Positions 28,146 to 38,963 of a stretch of 64,000 nucleotides of DNA are shown piece after piece. How positions within the stretch are numbered: the first letter of the stretch is position 1; each line of letters starts with the position of its first letter. The DNA lies in NCBI RefSeq assembly GCF_000385375.1, contig NZ_ARVV01000001.1, positions 3,720,001 through 3,784,000 on the forward strand, in the 5' to 3' direction. Source of the DNA: Methyloversatilis discipulorum. GTDB taxonomy: Bacteria > Pseudomonadota > Gammaproteobacteria > Burkholderiales > Rhodocyclaceae. The notes below the pieces were generated by a model. It had not been told where the DNA came from, searched no databases, and was given only the letters and a program-made list of their open reading frames with translations. Both the position numbers and the translations under genes were made by a program.

Positions 28146-28682
28146 TCAGGCCGCCAGCGCCGGTTTCGGCATCACCCAGGTACCCACCGTCAGCGGCATC
28201 GGCTGCATCGTGATGGCGCCGGTCGGGCACTTCTCGGCGCACTGGTTGCAGCCGGTGCAGGCGTCCTCGAACACACCGTGCAACTGCTTCATCGCGCCGA
28301 TAATGGCGTCCGACGGACACAGCCGGTAGCACTTGGTACAGCCTATGCACAGCGCGTCCTCGATCACCGCGATCAAGGGCACGTCATCGACCTCGTCGGC
28401 ATCGAGCGCGATGCCCAGGTGCTCGGCGATGGCCAGCGCCACCACCTTGCCGCCGGGCGGACAGCAGGTCGGCGACGCGGTGCCGGCGACGATGGCCTCG
28501 GCCGCACCGGCGCAGCCCGGAAAGCCGCACTGGCCGCAGTTGGCGGCCGGCAGCATGTCCTCGACCTCCTTCACCCGGCTGTCGCCCTCGACGGCAAAGC
28601 GCCGGGCCGCCACGCCGAGCACGATGCCGAGCCCGGAGCCGATCGCAGTCAGACTCATGACCGCGGTAATCATCTGTTCCAT
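28146..28682 (-). CDS. rnfB: Rnf complex subunit B (ferredoxin-like)
   Basis: A 178-residue protein with an N-terminal membrane anchor, a [4Fe-4S] domain NCGQCGFPGCAGAAEA and two ferredoxin-type clusters CIGCTKCYRLCP and CTGCNQCAEKCP. It passes electrons toward ferredoxin or flavodoxin for nitrogenase. It lies 28 bases after rnfA. Confidence 0.94.
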   Translation of the reverse strand: MEQMITAVMSLTAIGSGLGIVLGVAARRFAVEGDSRVKEVEDMLPAANCGQCGFPGCAGAAEAIVAGTASPTCCPPGGKVVALAIAEHLGIALDADEVDDVPLIAVIEDALCIGCTKCYRLCPSDAIIGAMKQLHGVFEDACTGCNQCAEKCPTGAITMQPMPLTVGTWVMPKPALAA

Positions 28683-28710
28683 CGCGCTACCTCCCGTTCG
28701 GTGCGGCGCA

Positions 28711-29301
28711 TCAGCCGCCGCCTGCCGGCACCAGGCCGGTGAAACCCATGAAAGCCAGCGCCAGCAGGCTGGCCGTGATGAAAGCGACCGGCGGTCCGGC
28801 GAAGGTCTGCGGCACGCGCATCAGCGCCAGTCGTTCGCGCAGGCCAGCGAACAGGATCATCACCAGCGTGAAGCCGGCGCCCGAGCCGAAGCCGCCGAGC
28901 ACGCTCATGCCGAGGCCATGACCGGCCTGCGCGTTGAGCAGCGGAATGCCGAGCACCGCACAGTTGGTGGTGATCAGCGGCAGATAGATGCCGAGCACGC
29001 GGTGCAGGTCGGGCAGCGTCTTGTGCATGGCCATTTCGACGAACTGCACGACGGCGGCGATGACCACGATGTAGGCGAGGATGCGCAGGTAGCCGAGCCC
29101 GAAAGGCAGCAGCAAGGCGTGTTCGAGCGCCCAGGCGGCCATCGCCGACAGCGTCATCACGAAGGTGGTGGCCAGACCCATGCCGAAGGCGCTGTCGATC
29201 TTCTTCGACACGCCCATGAAGGGGCACAGTCCGAGAAAGCGGACCAGCACCACGTTATTGACCAGCACCAGGCCGATCAGGGTCATCAACACTTCGCTCA
29301 T
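28711..29301 (-). CDS. rnfA: Rnf complex subunit A
   Basis: A 196-residue six-helix membrane subunit homologous to NqrE, with [20 protein letters not shown] and [13 protein letters not shown]. It is the first gene of the rnf operon. The ATG at 29301 follows AGGAGG and lies about 13 bases after the start predicted from the -24/-12 promoter; longer frames upstream would cross that promoter. Confidence 0.94.
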   Translation of the reverse strand: MSEVLMTLIGLVLVNNVVLVRFLGLCPFMGVSKKIDSAFGMGLATTFVMTLSAMAAWALEHALLLPFGLGYLRILAYIVVIAAVVQFVEMAMHKTLPDLHRVLGIYLPLITTNCAVLGIPLLNAQAGHGLGMSVLGGFGSGAGFTLVMILFAGLRERLALMRVPQTFAGPPVAFITASLLALAFMGFTGLVPAGGG

Positions 29302-29324
29302 GGCGACCTCCTGACCGGCCTCAA

Positions 29325-29340
29325 TGCATGCGCTGTGCCA
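29325..29340 (-). promoter_or_regulatory. Sigma-54 promoter of the rnf operon
   Basis: The minus strand reads TGGCACAGCGCATGCA: consensus -24 TGGCAC, then GC at the -12 with GG-N10-GC spacing. It points at rnfA, with a very short leader. No exact TGT-N10-ACA site was found in the 29302-29603 gap; TGT-N10-GAC at 29391-29406 is the closest. Confidence 0.75.
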
Positions 29341-29550
29341 GATGACGTCGTCACGGGTGGTGAGTGCCCGGCGCGGCGAGCCGCTGCTGTTGTGATCGCA
29401 CGCGACCCGCCCCCGCGCGTACACGTGCGCATGCATGCGTGCGCGGCGACCGCGTCGGCAACGCGACAAACTCGACAGACGCTGTCGCGACAGCCGGACA
29501 TGCGCCGGTCGAAAATCCACAAGTGGTTGATCCAGATCAATTTTCAAAAC

Positions 29551-29566
29551 CGGCCCGCAACTTGCT
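29551..29566 (+). promoter_or_regulatory. Sigma-54 promoter of the nifS unit
   Basis: CGGCCCGCAACTTGCT keeps GG-N10-GC with a good -12 TTGCT and a weaker -24 (CGGCCC). It lies about 40 bases before nifS. It is back to back with the rnf promoter in the same 300-base gap. Confidence 0.6.
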
Positions 29567-29603
29567 GAGAGGGATGCAACCCCCTCATGCAGGAGAAGCC
29601 GAC

Positions 29604-30812
29604 ATGAATCGCCCGATCTATCTGGACTACGCCGCCACCACCCCGGTCGACCCGCGTGTGGTGGGCAAGATGATGCCCTGGCTGTTCGACAACTTCGGCA
29701 ATCCGGCCAGCCGCTCGCACGCCTATGGCTGGGCGGCGGAGGAAGCCGTCGAACTGGCGCGCGAACAGGTGGCCGCGCTGATCGGTGCCGATCCGCGCGA
29801 AATCGTCTGGACCTCTGGCGCGACCGAGTCGAACAACCTGGCGATCAAGGGCGCGATGCAGTTCCACGCCGGCCGCGGCAGGCACGTGGTGACCGTGAAG
29901 ACCGAGCACAAGTCGGTGCTCGACACGGTGCGCGAACTGGAACGCAGCGGCTGCGAAGTGACACTGCTCGACGTGCAGGAGAACGGCCTGCTCGACATCG
30001 AGGCCTTCCGCGCCGCGCTGCGGCCCGACACCGTGCTCGCCTCGGTCATGTTCGTGAACAACGAGACCGGCGTCATCCAGGACATCGCCGCGCTGGGCGC
30101 GATCTGCCGTGAGAAGGGCGTGCTGTTCCACGTCGATGGCGCGCAGGCCACCGGCAAGGTGGCCTTCGACCTGGACGAACTGCCGGTCGACATGATGTCG
30201 CTGTCGGCGCACAAGACCTACGGCCCGAAAGGCATCGGCGCGCTCTACGTGTGCCGCAAGCCGCGCGTGCGCATCGACGCCATCATCCACGGCGGCGGCC
30301 ACGAGCGGGGCATGCGCTCGGGCACGCTGCCGACACACCAGATCGTCGGCATGGGCGAAGCCTATTGGCTCACGCGCGAGAACATGGGCGCCGAGAACGA
30401 ACGCATCCGCATGCTGCGCGACCGCCTGCTGAACGGGCTCAGCACGCTCGACCAGGTGTTCGTCAATGGCGACATGGAACGTCGCGTACCGCACAACCTG
30501 AACATCAGCTTCAACTTCGTCGAAGGCGAATCGCTGCTGATGGGCATGAAGGACATCGCGGTGTCGTCCGGTTCGGCCTGTACCTCGGCCAGCCTGGAAC
30601 CGTCCTACGTGCTGCGCGCGATGGGCCGCAGCGACGAACTGGCGCACAGCTCCATCCGCTTCTCGATCGGCCGCTTCACCACGCAGCAGGAGGTGGACTC
30701 GGCAATCGAGCAGGTGTCGACCGCGGTGCGCAAGCTGCGCGAACTGTCGCCGCTGTGGGACATGCACAGCGCCGGCATCGACCTGTCGACCGTGCAGTGG
30801 GCATCGCACTGA
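29604..30812 (+). CDS. nifS: Cysteine desulfurase NifS
   Basis: PLP enzyme giving sulfur for nitrogenase clusters. The 402-residue protein starts [22 protein letters not shown]-lysine is in [14 protein letters not shown] and the active-site Cys in [17 protein letters not shown]. The length and the insert around that Cys are of the IscS-like group. The start follows AGGAGA. Its stop codon is the end of the first unit of a 14-base tandem repeat. A second, NifS-like desulfurase is encoded at 60258-61394. Confidence 0.92.
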   Translation: MNRPIYLDYAATTPVDPRVVGKMMPWLFDNFGNPASRSHAYGWAAEEAVELAREQVAALIGADPREIVWTSGATESNNLAIKGAMQFHAGRGRHVVTVKTEHKSVLDTVRELERSGCEVTLLDVQENGLLDIEAFRAALRPDTVLASVMFVNNETGVIQDIAALGAICREKGVLFHVDGAQATGKVAFDLDELPVDMMSLSAHKTYGPKGIGALYVCRKPRVRIDAIIHGGGHERGMRSGTLPTHQIVGMGEAYWLTRENMGAENERIRMLRDRLLNGLSTLDQVFVNGDMERRVPHNLNISFNFVEGESLLMGMKDIAVSSGSACTSASLEPSYVLRAMGRSDELAHSSIRFSIGRFTTQQEVDSAIEQVSTAVRKLRELSPLWDMHSAGIDLSTVQWASH

Positions 30813-30854
30813 GGGCATCGCACTGAGGGCCTCGCACTGAGGGCCTCGCACTGA
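30799..30854. repeat. Four tandem 14-base repeats over the nifS stop
   Basis: GGGCATCGCACTGA occurs twice (30799-30826), then GGGCCTCGCACTGA twice (30827-30854), with no spacer. The first unit encodes the last residues (Trp-Ala-Ser-His) and the stop of nifS; the others lie in the gap before the IscU gene. Slippage or repeated duplication is the likely origin. Confidence 0.9.
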
Positions 30855-30890
30855 ACACCTTCCTCCACAACGACTGAACGGAGAACAACC

Positions 30891-31295
30891 ATGGCATACA
30901 GCGACAAGGTGCTCGACCACTACGACAACCCGCGCAACGTCGGGTCCTACGCGGCGGACGACGAAGGCGTCGGCACCGGCATGGTCGGCGCGCCGGCCTG
31001 CGGCGACGTGATGCGGCTGCAGATCAAGGTCGGCGCCAACGGCATCATCGAGGACGCCAAGTTCAAGACCTATGGCTGCGGCTCGGCCATCGCGTCGAGT
31101 TCGCTGGTGACCGAATGGGTCAAGGGCAAGACGCTGGACGAAGCGCTGGCGATCAAAAACACCGAGATCGCCGAAGAACTGGCGCTGCCGCCGGTGAAGA
31201 TCCACTGCTCCATCCTCGCCGAAGACGCGATCAAGGCGGCCGTGGCCGACTACCGCACCCGGCAGACCGCCCCCGACACCGTCGAAGCCGCCTGA
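30891..31295 (+). CDS. iscU: IscU-type Fe-S scaffold (nif cluster)
   Basis: A 134-residue scaffold on which clusters are built from NifS sulfur. The three cluster Cys are in [27 protein letters not shown] and [12 protein letters not shown], and the HscA-recognition-type segment is PPVKIHCS. It corresponds to IscU or the N-terminal third of NifU; the ferredoxin-like and C-terminal domains of NifU are absent. It lies 36 bases after the nifS-end repeats and is followed by two A-type carriers. Confidence 0.9.
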   Translation: MAYSDKVLDHYDNPRNVGSYAADDEGVGTGMVGAPACGDVMRLQIKVGANGIIEDAKFKTYGCGSAIASSSLVTEWVKGKTLDEALAIKNTEIAEELALPPVKIHCSILAEDAIKAAVADYRTRQTAPDTVEAA

Positions 31296-31306
31296 AAGGA
31301 CACGCC

Positions 31307-31687
31307 ATGAGCACGCTTGCCGAAAGTACCGTCGCCCCGACCACCACGCTGCCGCTGCCTTCGCCGATCAAGTTCTGCGAAGCCGCTGCAGCAAAGGTCG
31401 CCGACCTGATCGCCGAAGAGGGCAACCCGGCGCTGAAGCTGCGCGTCTATGTGACCGGCGGAGGCTGTTCCGGCTTCCAGTACGGCTTCGCCTTCGAGGA
31501 AGGCGTGAACGAAGACGACACGCCCATCGTCACCGACGGCGTCACGCTGCTGGTCGATCCGATGAGCATGCAGTACCTGATGGGCGCAGAGATCGATTTC
31601 GAGGACGGCCTGGAAGGTTCGCGCTTCGTCATCCGCAATCCGAACGCGACCTCGTCCTGCGGCTGCGGCAGCTCCTTCTCGATGTGA
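31307..31687 (+). CDS. A-type Fe-S carrier, ErpA/HesB-like
   Basis: A 126-residue A-type carrier with Cys in [15 protein letters not shown] and [14 protein letters not shown]. The GFQYGFAF segment is ErpA-like, and an N-terminal extension of about 18 residues is rich in Ser/Thr/Pro. It lies between the scaffold and a second A-type carrier, so it likely hands [4Fe-4S] or [2Fe-2S] units to nitrogenase-related targets. Confidence 0.87.
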   Translation: MSTLAESTVAPTTTLPLPSPIKFCEAAAAKVADLIAEEGNPALKLRVYVTGGGCSGFQYGFAFEEGVNEDDTPIVTDGVTLLVDPMSMQYLMGAEIDFEDGLEGSRFVIRNPNATSSCGCGSSFSM

Positions 31688-31697
31688 GGTGACGGAC

Positions 31698-32021
31698 ATG
31701 ACCATCACGCTCAGCGAGGCCGCCGCGCGGCACGTGCAGAAAAGCCTGGTCAAGCGCGGCCAGGGTGTGGGCCTGCGGCTGGCGGTGAAGACCAGCGGCT
31801 GTTCCGGCCTCGCCTACGCGATCGAGTTCGCCGACGCGCTGCAGCCCGAGGACATCCAGTTCGCCAGCCACGGCGTGACGCTGCTGGTCGACCCGAAAAG
31901 CCTGCCCTTCCTCGACGGCACCGAGCTGGACTTCGTGCGCGAAGGCCTGAATGAAGGTTTCAAGTTCAACAACCCCAATGTGAAGTCGGCCTGCGGCTGC
32001 GGCGAAAGCTTCGGCGTCTGA
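31698..32021 (+). CDS. iscA: A-type Fe-S carrier IscA
   Basis: A 107-residue IscA with [15 protein letters not shown] and [13 protein letters not shown], the three carrier Cys. The length equals E. coli IscA. ATG 31698 is chosen because GAGGTGA lies just upstream; a GTG three codons earlier overlaps that site. This gene order (nifS, iscU, two carriers, hscA, fdx) is a nif-linked copy of the isc operon. Confidence 0.9.
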   Translation: MTITLSEAAARHVQKSLVKRGQGVGLRLAVKTSGCSGLAYAIEFADALQPEDIQFASHGVTLLVDPKSLPFLDGTELDFVREGLNEGFKFNNPNVKSACGCGESFGV

Positions 32022-32052
32022 GTTCGCACCACGTAAACCGGAGCACGCCAAC

Positions 32053-33920
<1,868 letters not shown>

Positions 33921-33924
<4 letters not shown>

Positions 33925-34253
33925 GCACGCTCACCGTACTGCCGCATCCGCAGCTATGCCCGGACGGCGCCCGCATCGAGGTTGCCGCCGGCACCTCGAT
34001 CTGCGACGCGCTGCTGGCGCACGACATCGCGATCGAGCACGCCTGCGAGAAGGTCGCCGCCTGTTCGACCTGCCACGTCTATCTGCGCGCCGGCGCCGCC
34101 TCGCTCAACGAAGCCGACGACGACGAGGAAGACCAGCTCGACGACGCCTGGGGCGTTCAGCCCGCCTCCCGCCTCGCCTGCTGCGCCCGCCTCGGCAGCG
34201 CCGACGTCACCATCGAACTGCCGCTGCACACGCGCAACCTCGCGCGCGAGTAA
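33921..34253 (+). CDS. fdx: [2Fe-2S] ferredoxin of the isc type
   Basis: A 110-residue adrenodoxin-type ferredoxin that supplies electrons for cluster assembly. Ligands are in [15 protein letters not shown] and [10 protein letters not shown]; an acidic stretch [13 protein letters not shown] is typical. It starts at GTG 33921 inside the hscA stop (GTGA), so translation is coupled. It is the last gene before a repeat-filled gap. Confidence 0.92.
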
Positions 34254-34270
34254 GCAGCCCCCTGCCAGCA

Positions 34271-34594
34271 AGGGTTCTGTGGGAGGGGTCTTCTGACCCC
34301 GACAGCAGCCTGGATCGAAGCCGGCGAACCTCAGCGGCCGCATCGCGGCCAAGGCCGCTCCCACAAAAAATTCCCTGTCGACGGCACGGGCGAGGGTTCT
34401 GTGGGAAGGGTCTTCCGACCCCGATAGCAGCCTGGATCGAAGCAGACGAACCTCAGCGGCCGCATCGCGGCCAAGGCCGCTCCCACAAAAAATTCCCTGT
34501 CGACGGCACGGGCGAGGGTTCTGTGGGAGGGGTCTTCCGACCCCGACAGCAGCCTGGATCGAAGCCGGCGGACCGCAACGGCCGCATCGCGGCC
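34271..34594. repeat. 122-base intergenic tandem repeats, almost three copies
   Basis: Units begin with AGGGTTCTGTGGGA at 34271, 34393 and 34515, an exact 122-base period; the third is cut short near 34594. Each complete unit starts with TGTGGGA and has TCCCACA near its far end, so it can fold into a long stem; GGGGTCTTC-TGACCCC makes a smaller one. The copies differ at a few positions. There is no gene in 34254-34781 apart from the promoter elements that follow. The same family occurs at 49665-49979. Confidence 0.9.
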
Positions 34595-34620
34595 TGTATC
34601 GAAACCCAAGGCAGAACACC

Positions 34621-34683
34621 TGTTGCAAACGGGACATTCACGACAGCCTCGCCACGGGCGACGGACATGTCGCATGCGCGACA
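34621..34683. promoter_or_regulatory. Two NifA-type upstream activator sequences
   Basis: TGTTGCAAACGGGACA (34621-34636) and TGTCGCATGCGCGACA (34668-34683) are both exact TGT-N10-ACA. They lie about 138 and 90 bases before the predicted nifV transcription start. Confidence 0.85.
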
Positions 34684-34710
34684 TCGTGACACGCGCGAAA
34701 CCTCCATCAA

Positions 34711-34723
34711 CATCAATCACTTG
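34711..34723 (+). promoter_or_regulatory. IHF-like site in the nifV promoter
   Basis: CATCAATCACTTG matches WATCAANNNNTTR except at the first base. It lies between the NifA sites and the -24 element, as expected for DNA bending. Confidence 0.55.
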
Positions 34724-34739
34724 CATCGCGCCATTACCG

Positions 34740-34755
34740 TGGCACAGCGCTTGCT
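34740..34755 (+). promoter_or_regulatory. Sigma-54 promoter of the nifV unit
   Basis: TGGCACAGCGCTTGCT is a full consensus -24/-12 element. The predicted start site is about 16 bases before the nifV ATG, with AGGAGG at 34767-34772 in between. Confidence 0.88.
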
Positions 34756-34781
34756 GAATGCTCTGCAGGAGGTCCGACGAC

Positions 34782-35921
34782 ATGGCAGCCGCATTCATCA
34801 TCAACGACACCACGCTGCGCGACGGCGAGCAGACGGCCGGCGTGGCCTTCACCGCCGACGAGAAGTGCGCGATTGCGGACGCCCTCGATCAGGCCGGTGT
34901 ACCGGAGATGGAAATCGGCATCCCGGCCATGGGCGCTGCCGAGATCGATGTGATCGAACGCATCGCGACACTCGGCCTGAACGCGCGACTGATGGTGTGG
35001 GCGCGCATGACGGACAGCGACCTCAAAGCCGCGCTGCGCTGCCCGGTGGACATCGTGCATATGTCGCTGCCGGTGTCGGACCTGCAGATCGCCGGCAAGC
35101 TGCGGCGCAACCGCGACTGGGTAATCGAGCAGATCCGTCCGCACGTCGAGCGCGCACTCGATGCCGGCGTCGAGGTGAGCGTCGGCATGGAAGACGCGTC
35201 GCGCGGCGACATCGACTTCCTCTGTCGCGTCGCGGAAGAGGCGCAGATGGCCGGCGCACGCCGCATCCGCATCGCCGACACGCTGGGCATACTCGATCCC
35301 TTCGGCACCTATGTGCTGGTGTCGCAGCTGCGCCGGGCGATCGACCTCGAAATCGAGATGCACGCGCACAACGACCTCGGCCTGGCCACCGCCAACACGC
35401 TGGCCGCCTTCCGCGCTGGCGCGACGCACGCCAACACGACAGTGAATGGCCTCGGCGAGCGCGCCGGCAACGCGCCGCTGGAAGAGGTGGTGATGGCGCT
35501 GCGCCACGTCCACGGCATCGACAGTGGCGTCTCGTCGCAGTCGCTGCTGCCGATCTCGCGCCTGGTCGAACGTGCCTCCGGGCGCGCCATCGCCGCCAAC
35601 AAGAGCATCGTCGGCGACGCCGTGTTCACGCATGAGTCCGGCATCCACGTCGACGGCCTGATCAAGAATCCGCGCAACTACCAGAGCTTCGACCCGGCCG
35701 AACTGGGGCGCGCCCATCGTCTGGTGCTGGGCAAGCATTCGGGCTCGCACGCCGTGCTGGAAGCCTGTGCGCGGCTCGGGCTGTATCCGTCCGACGTGGA
35801 GGTCGCGCACATCATCGAGCGCATACGCGCCTACGCGACGGCCAACAAGCAGTCGCCGGATGCCACGCAACTGAAGGCCTTCTACCTCGAAGCGGCGCAG
35901 CCGCTGCCGGAGGCGTCATGA
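34782..35921 (+). CDS. nifV: Homocitrate synthase NifV
   Basis: Condenses acetyl-CoA and 2-oxoglutarate to homocitrate, the organic ligand of FeMo-co. In the 379-residue DRE-TIM protein, [17 protein letters not shown] carries the catalytic Arg and metal Asp, and [20 protein letters not shown] the metal His residues. The C-terminal region ([11 protein letters not shown]) is homocitrate/isopropylmalate synthase-like; the leucine-feedback domain of LeuA is absent, which supports NifV. It is first of a unit with cysE and nifW. Confidence 0.95.
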   Translation: MAAAFIINDTTLRDGEQTAGVAFTADEKCAIADALDQAGVPEMEIGIPAMGAAEIDVIERIATLGLNARLMVWARMTDSDLKAALRCPVDIVHMSLPVSDLQIAGKLRRNRDWVIEQIRPHVERALDAGVEVSVGMEDASRGDIDFLCRVAEEAQMAGARRIRIADTLGILDPFGTYVLVSQLRRAIDLEIEMHAHNDLGLATANTLAAFRAGATHANTTVNGLGERAGNAPLEEVVMALRHVHGIDSGVSSQSLLPISRLVERASGRAIAANKSIVGDAVFTHESGIHVDGLIKNPRNYQSFDPAELGRAHRLVLGKHSGSHAVLEACARLGLYPSDVEVAHIIERIRAYATANKQSPDATQLKAFYLEAAQPLPEAS

Positions 35922-36739
35922 GCGGCGAACAGGGCACGGCGGGCGCGCTGTCGCCGGCGGCAGCAGCCGTACCCGGGCTGTTCGCGATGCTGCGCGAGGA
36001 CGTGAACTGCGTGTTCGACCGCGACCCGGCGGCGCGCAACAAGCTCGAACTGCTCACCATCTATCCGGGCATACAGGCGCTGGTGGCGCACCGCTTCGCG
36101 CACGCGATGTGGCGGCGCGGTCTGCGCTACCTGCCTCGCCTGCTGTCCTTCCTGTCGCGCCTGCTCACCAATGTCGACATCCACCCGGGCGCGCGCATCG
36201 GCCGCCGTTTCTTCATCGACCACGGCGCCTGTGTCGTGATCGGCGAGACGGCGGAGATCGGCGACGACGTGACGCTGTACCACGGCGTCACGCTGGGCGG
36301 CACGACCTGGAATCCGGGCAAGCGTCACCCGACGCTGAGCGACGGCGTCGTGGTCGGCGCCGGCGCCAAGATACTTGGACCGATCACCGTCGGCGAGCGC
36401 GCGCGCGTCGCCGCCAACTCGGTGGTGATCGAGGACGTGACGCCCGGCATGACCGTGGTCGGCATTCCCGGCCGCATGGTGCTGCCGAAGAGCCAGCGCC
36501 GCATCACGGCCGGCGGCATCGACCTCGACCACCACCAGATGCCGGACCCGGTGGGCAAGGCCATCGCCTGCCTGCTCGAACGCATCGCCGACCTCGAGCG
36601 CGACGTCGTGCGCCTGGCCGGCGAGCGCAGCACCGCCCAGGGCATCTGCAGCGACTGCGACGACACCTGTTCCCAACCCGCTTTCGACGGCAGCACCCAC
36701 GCGGCCGCCGCACACATAGGAGTGACCCGTCATGGATGA
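35918..36739 (+). CDS. cysE: Serine O-acetyltransferase (nif-linked)
   Basis: Makes O-acetylserine for cysteine, the sulfur source of NifS. In the 273-residue protein, left-handed beta-helix hexapeptides run from [31 protein letters not shown] to [26 protein letters not shown], with the catalytic His in DHG and [11 protein letters not shown]. An extra C-terminal tail of about 60 residues ends in a Cys/His-rich stretch (CSDCDDTC). The start overlaps the nifV stop (ATGA). Confidence 0.92.
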   Translation: MSGEQGTAGALSPAAAAVPGLFAMLREDVNCVFDRDPAARNKLELLTIYPGIQALVAHRFAHAMWRRGLRYLPRLLSFLSRLLTNVDIHPGARIGRRFFIDHGACVVIGETAEIGDDVTLYHGVTLGGTTWNPGKRHPTLSDGVVVGAGAKILGPITVGERARVAANSVVIEDVTPGMTVVGIPGRMVLPKSQRRITAGGIDLDHHQMPDPVGKAIACLLERIADLERDVVRLAGERSTAQGICSDCDDTCSQPAFDGSTHAAAAHIGVTRHG

Positions 36740-37064
36740 TCTGACCCAGCGCCTGGCCAAGCTGTCGTCGGCCGAAGATTTCCTCGAATTCTTTGCGCTG
36801 CCCTTCGACCAGGGTGTCGTCAACGTGAACCGCCTGCACATCCTGAAACGCTTCTACCAGTACCTGCGCAGCGAGAAAGGTCTGGCCGACGGCGACGAGG
36901 GCGTGGTCTATGCGCGCTACCGCGGCCTGCTGTCGCGCGCCTATGAGGATTTCGTGAAATCCACACCGGCGCAGGAAAAGGTGTTCAAGGTGTTCCAGGA
37001 AGCGGACGGTCAGCAGCGCGTGTCGCTCGACAGCCTGCGCGCCACGCTGCCCTCGGTCGCCTGA
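36732..37064 (+). CDS. nifW: Nitrogenase-protective protein NifW
   Basis: A 110-residue NifW, which associates with MoFe protein and protects it from oxygen or helps its maturation. Diagnostic segments are [31 protein letters not shown] and [26 protein letters not shown]. It overlaps cysE by 8 bases. Confidence 0.94.
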   Translation: MDDLTQRLAKLSSAEDFLEFFALPFDQGVVNVNRLHILKRFYQYLRSEKGLADGDEGVVYARYRGLLSRAYEDFVKSTPAQEKVFKVFQEADGQQRVSLDSLRATLPSVA

Positions 37065-37079
37065 GCGGAAGGACCCATC

Positions 37080-37529
37080 ATGCACGACAGCGACATGTTC
37101 CTTGCCAGCGTCAACGCGCTCGAAAGCGAAGCGGCGCTGCATTACGAAAAGGCTGCTCGGCACGCGCTCGATGCGGGCGACACCGAGCTCGAAGCCTTCT
37201 TCCACAATCTGGCCGAGCTGGCGCGCATGGAGGCGCACGAGGCGCTGTCAGGCAAGCCGCTGCCGGTGGCCGCCAACCTGCCGCGCATCCGGCCGATCGA
37301 GATCGAGAAGCCGCGCACCGCCGTGAAGGTGATCAGCGACGAGATGCTCGACCTGCACATGGCGCTTGAACGTGCGCTGGACCTGAAGCGGCGCAGCCAC
37401 AGCTACTACGCAATGATGGCCATCCTCGCGCCCGACCCCGGCCTGCGCAAGATGGCGCGCGCCTTCGAACACGACGACGCGGCCCATCTCGGCGAGATCG
37501 AACGCTGGATCGCCCGCCTCACCGCCTGA
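37080..37529 (+). CDS. Ferritin-like/rubrerythrin-fold protein
   Basis: A 149-residue all-helical protein. Glu/His residues in ESEAALHYEKAARHAL, EAFFHNLAELARMEAHEAL, LHMALERALDLKRRSHSYY and RAFEHDDAAHLGEIERW suggest a four-helix bundle with a diiron-type site. No rubredoxin domain follows. It sits between nifW and a [2Fe-2S] ferredoxin, so peroxide reduction or iron handling for nitrogenase is likely. Exact activity unknown. Confidence 0.65.
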   Translation: MHDSDMFLASVNALESEAALHYEKAARHALDAGDTELEAFFHNLAELARMEAHEALSGKPLPVAANLPRIRPIEIEKPRTAVKVISDEMLDLHMALERALDLKRRSHSYYAMMAILAPDPGLRKMARAFEHDDAAHLGEIERWIARLTA

Positions 37530-37551
37530 CCCCCATCCGGAGAACCGCACC

Positions 37552-37875
37552 ATGCCGAAGCCGCAGAAACACGTTTTCGTCTGTTCGCAGCAACGCCCGC
37601 CGGGCCACCCGCGCGGCTCCTGTGCGCACAAGGGCGGCACCGAGGTGCTGCAGACCTTCTGGGCGGAACTGCAGAAGCGCAACTGCTTCGACCGCGTCGC
37701 CATCACCTACTCCGGTTGCCTCGGCCCCTGCGACCAGGGCATCAATGTCGTGGTCTATCCGGACGCGGTGATGTACTCGAACGTGAGCAAGGACGACGTC
37801 GGCGAAATCTTCGACAGCCACCTGCTCGGCGGCGCGCCGGTCGAGCGCCTCTTGGCACCGGAGATGGTCTGGTGA
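37552..37875 (+). CDS. Thioredoxin-fold [2Fe-2S] ferredoxin (Shethna I-like)
   Basis: A 107-residue ferredoxin of the thioredoxin-like class. The ligands are spaced Cys-x12-Cys in FVCSQQRPPGHPRGSCAHKGG and Cys-x3-Cys in YSGCLGPCDQGINV, as in the Azotobacter and Clostridium proteins. Linked to nif in several diazotrophs, where a role in redox or protection is suspected. It overlaps the next gene. Confidence 0.88.
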   Translation: MPKPQKHVFVCSQQRPPGHPRGSCAHKGGTEVLQTFWAELQKRNCFDRVAITYSGCLGPCDQGINVVVYPDAVMYSNVSKDDVGEIFDSHLLGGAPVERLLAPEMVW

Positions 37876-38360
37876 ATCTGTTTACCGGCGAAACGTCGGA
37901 CGAGTACTTCGGCGGCACGGTGCCGCAGTCGGTGCGCCGCCTGTTCGACGAGGCGGCCGGCGCGCCGCCGCAGCGCATCGAGGCGCTGCTGTGGACGGCG
38001 CAGGCGAGCGCACCGGAATGTCTGCCGGTGTACTACCTGCTGTACAAGTTCCACGCCGGTCGCCGGCAGTTCGATCTGGCCGAGAAGGCCGCCACCCGCG
38101 GCATCACGGTGGCCGGCCGGCAGGCCGGGCTGGACGCCGACTGGCGTCGCGTGCAGCCCGGCGACGCCGATTTCGCCGCCACCGGCCCGGCGCGCTTCTG
38201 GCTGTTCAGCCTGAAGGCGCTGGCTTTCATCTGCCTGCGCAGCGGTCGCAGCGACGATGCGCGCGCGCTGGTCGAGCACATCGGCCGTCTGGATCCGACG
38301 CACGGTCTCGGCGGCGAAGTGATCGCCTCGCTGCTCGACGGCAGCACCGGCACACGCTGA
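37872..38360 (+). CDS. TPR-like nif-associated protein, copy 1
   Basis: A 162-residue helical protein starting at GTG 37872 inside the preceding stop (GTGA). Tetratricopeptide-like segments are visible (LPVYYLLYKFHAGRRQFDLAEKAATRGI, ALAFICLRSGRSDDARALVEHI). The segment GLDADWRRV ... RFWLFSLKALA is shared with the protein encoded at 63182-63742, so the two are paralogues within the same nif island. Presumably a protein-interaction partner; function unknown. Confidence 0.6.
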   Translation: MNLFTGETSDEYFGGTVPQSVRRLFDEAAGAPPQRIEALLWTAQASAPECLPVYYLLYKFHAGRRQFDLAEKAATRGITVAGRQAGLDADWRRVQPGDADFAATGPARFWLFSLKALAFICLRSGRSDDARALVEHIGRLDPTHGLGGEVIASLLDGSTGTR

Positions 38361-38963
38361 TCAGCGCGCGAACACCAGACAGCGGTTGTTGGCCGGCATC
38401 TCGTCATCGGCGAGCAGTGACAACCCGGCCAGCCGGGCCAGTGCCTCCACCGTTTCGAAGTCGCGTATGCCGCGATGCGGCGCGCCCTCGCGCAGCGAAC
38501 GGTCGAAGGCCGCGTTGCTGTCGCTGGTGAAACGGCCGCCGTAGTTGAACGGGCCGTAGATGACAAGCGTGGCCGACGGCGCGAGCACCGCCCGCAGCGC
38601 GGCGAACATCTTCTCGACTTCGTGCCAGGCCATGATGTGCAGCGTGTTGGCGGTGAACACCGCGTCGAAATGCGCGACCGGCCAGCGGCCGCAGACGTCG
38701 AGTTCGAGCGGCAGCGGCGTGTTCGGCAGCGCCGCCTCGTCCAGCCACATGCGCAGACCGGGCAGCGCCTCGGCGCGCTCGCTGCACTGCCACTGCAGGT
38801 GCGGCAGCGCGGCGGCGAAATGCACCGCGTGCTGGCCAGTGCCGCTGCCGATCTCCAGTACCTGACGACGCCCGGCGAAATGCACGCGCAGGCGTTCGAG
38901 AATGACGTCGCGGTTGCGCTCGCACGACGGCGCGAACGGCTTTTCGGTCAGTGAACGAGTCAT
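38361..38963 (-). CDS. SAM-dependent methyltransferase-like protein (DUF938)
   Basis: A 200-residue class I methyltransferase fold. SAM motif LEIGSGTGQHAVHFA lies near residue 38 and the family segments FTANTLHIMAWHEVEKMF and IYGPFNYGGRFTSDSNAAFD follow, typical of DUF938. Substrate unknown. Its stop abuts the convergent nif gene, and its start overlaps the acetyltransferase stop. It looks like a housekeeping gene. Confidence 0.82.
   Translation of the reverse strand: MTRSLTEKPFAPSCERNRDVILERLRVHFAGRRQVLEIGSGTGQHAVHFAAALPHLQWQCSERAEALPGLRMWLDEAALPNTPLPLELDVCGRWPVAHFDAVFTANTLHIMAWHEVEKMFAALRAVLAPSATLVIYGPFNYGGRFTSDSNAAFDRSLREGAPHRGIRDFETVEALARLAGLSLLADDEMPANNRCLVFAR

Noticed and set aside
29483..29500. 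TGT ... ACA palindrome near nifS
   Set aside because: The spacing is 12 bases, not 10 (or 4 for the inner ACA), so not a NifA site by the standard definition.
34271..34594. Possible CRISPR array
   Set aside because: Units are 122 bases with near-identical content throughout, no short repeat/unique spacer pattern, and no cas genes.
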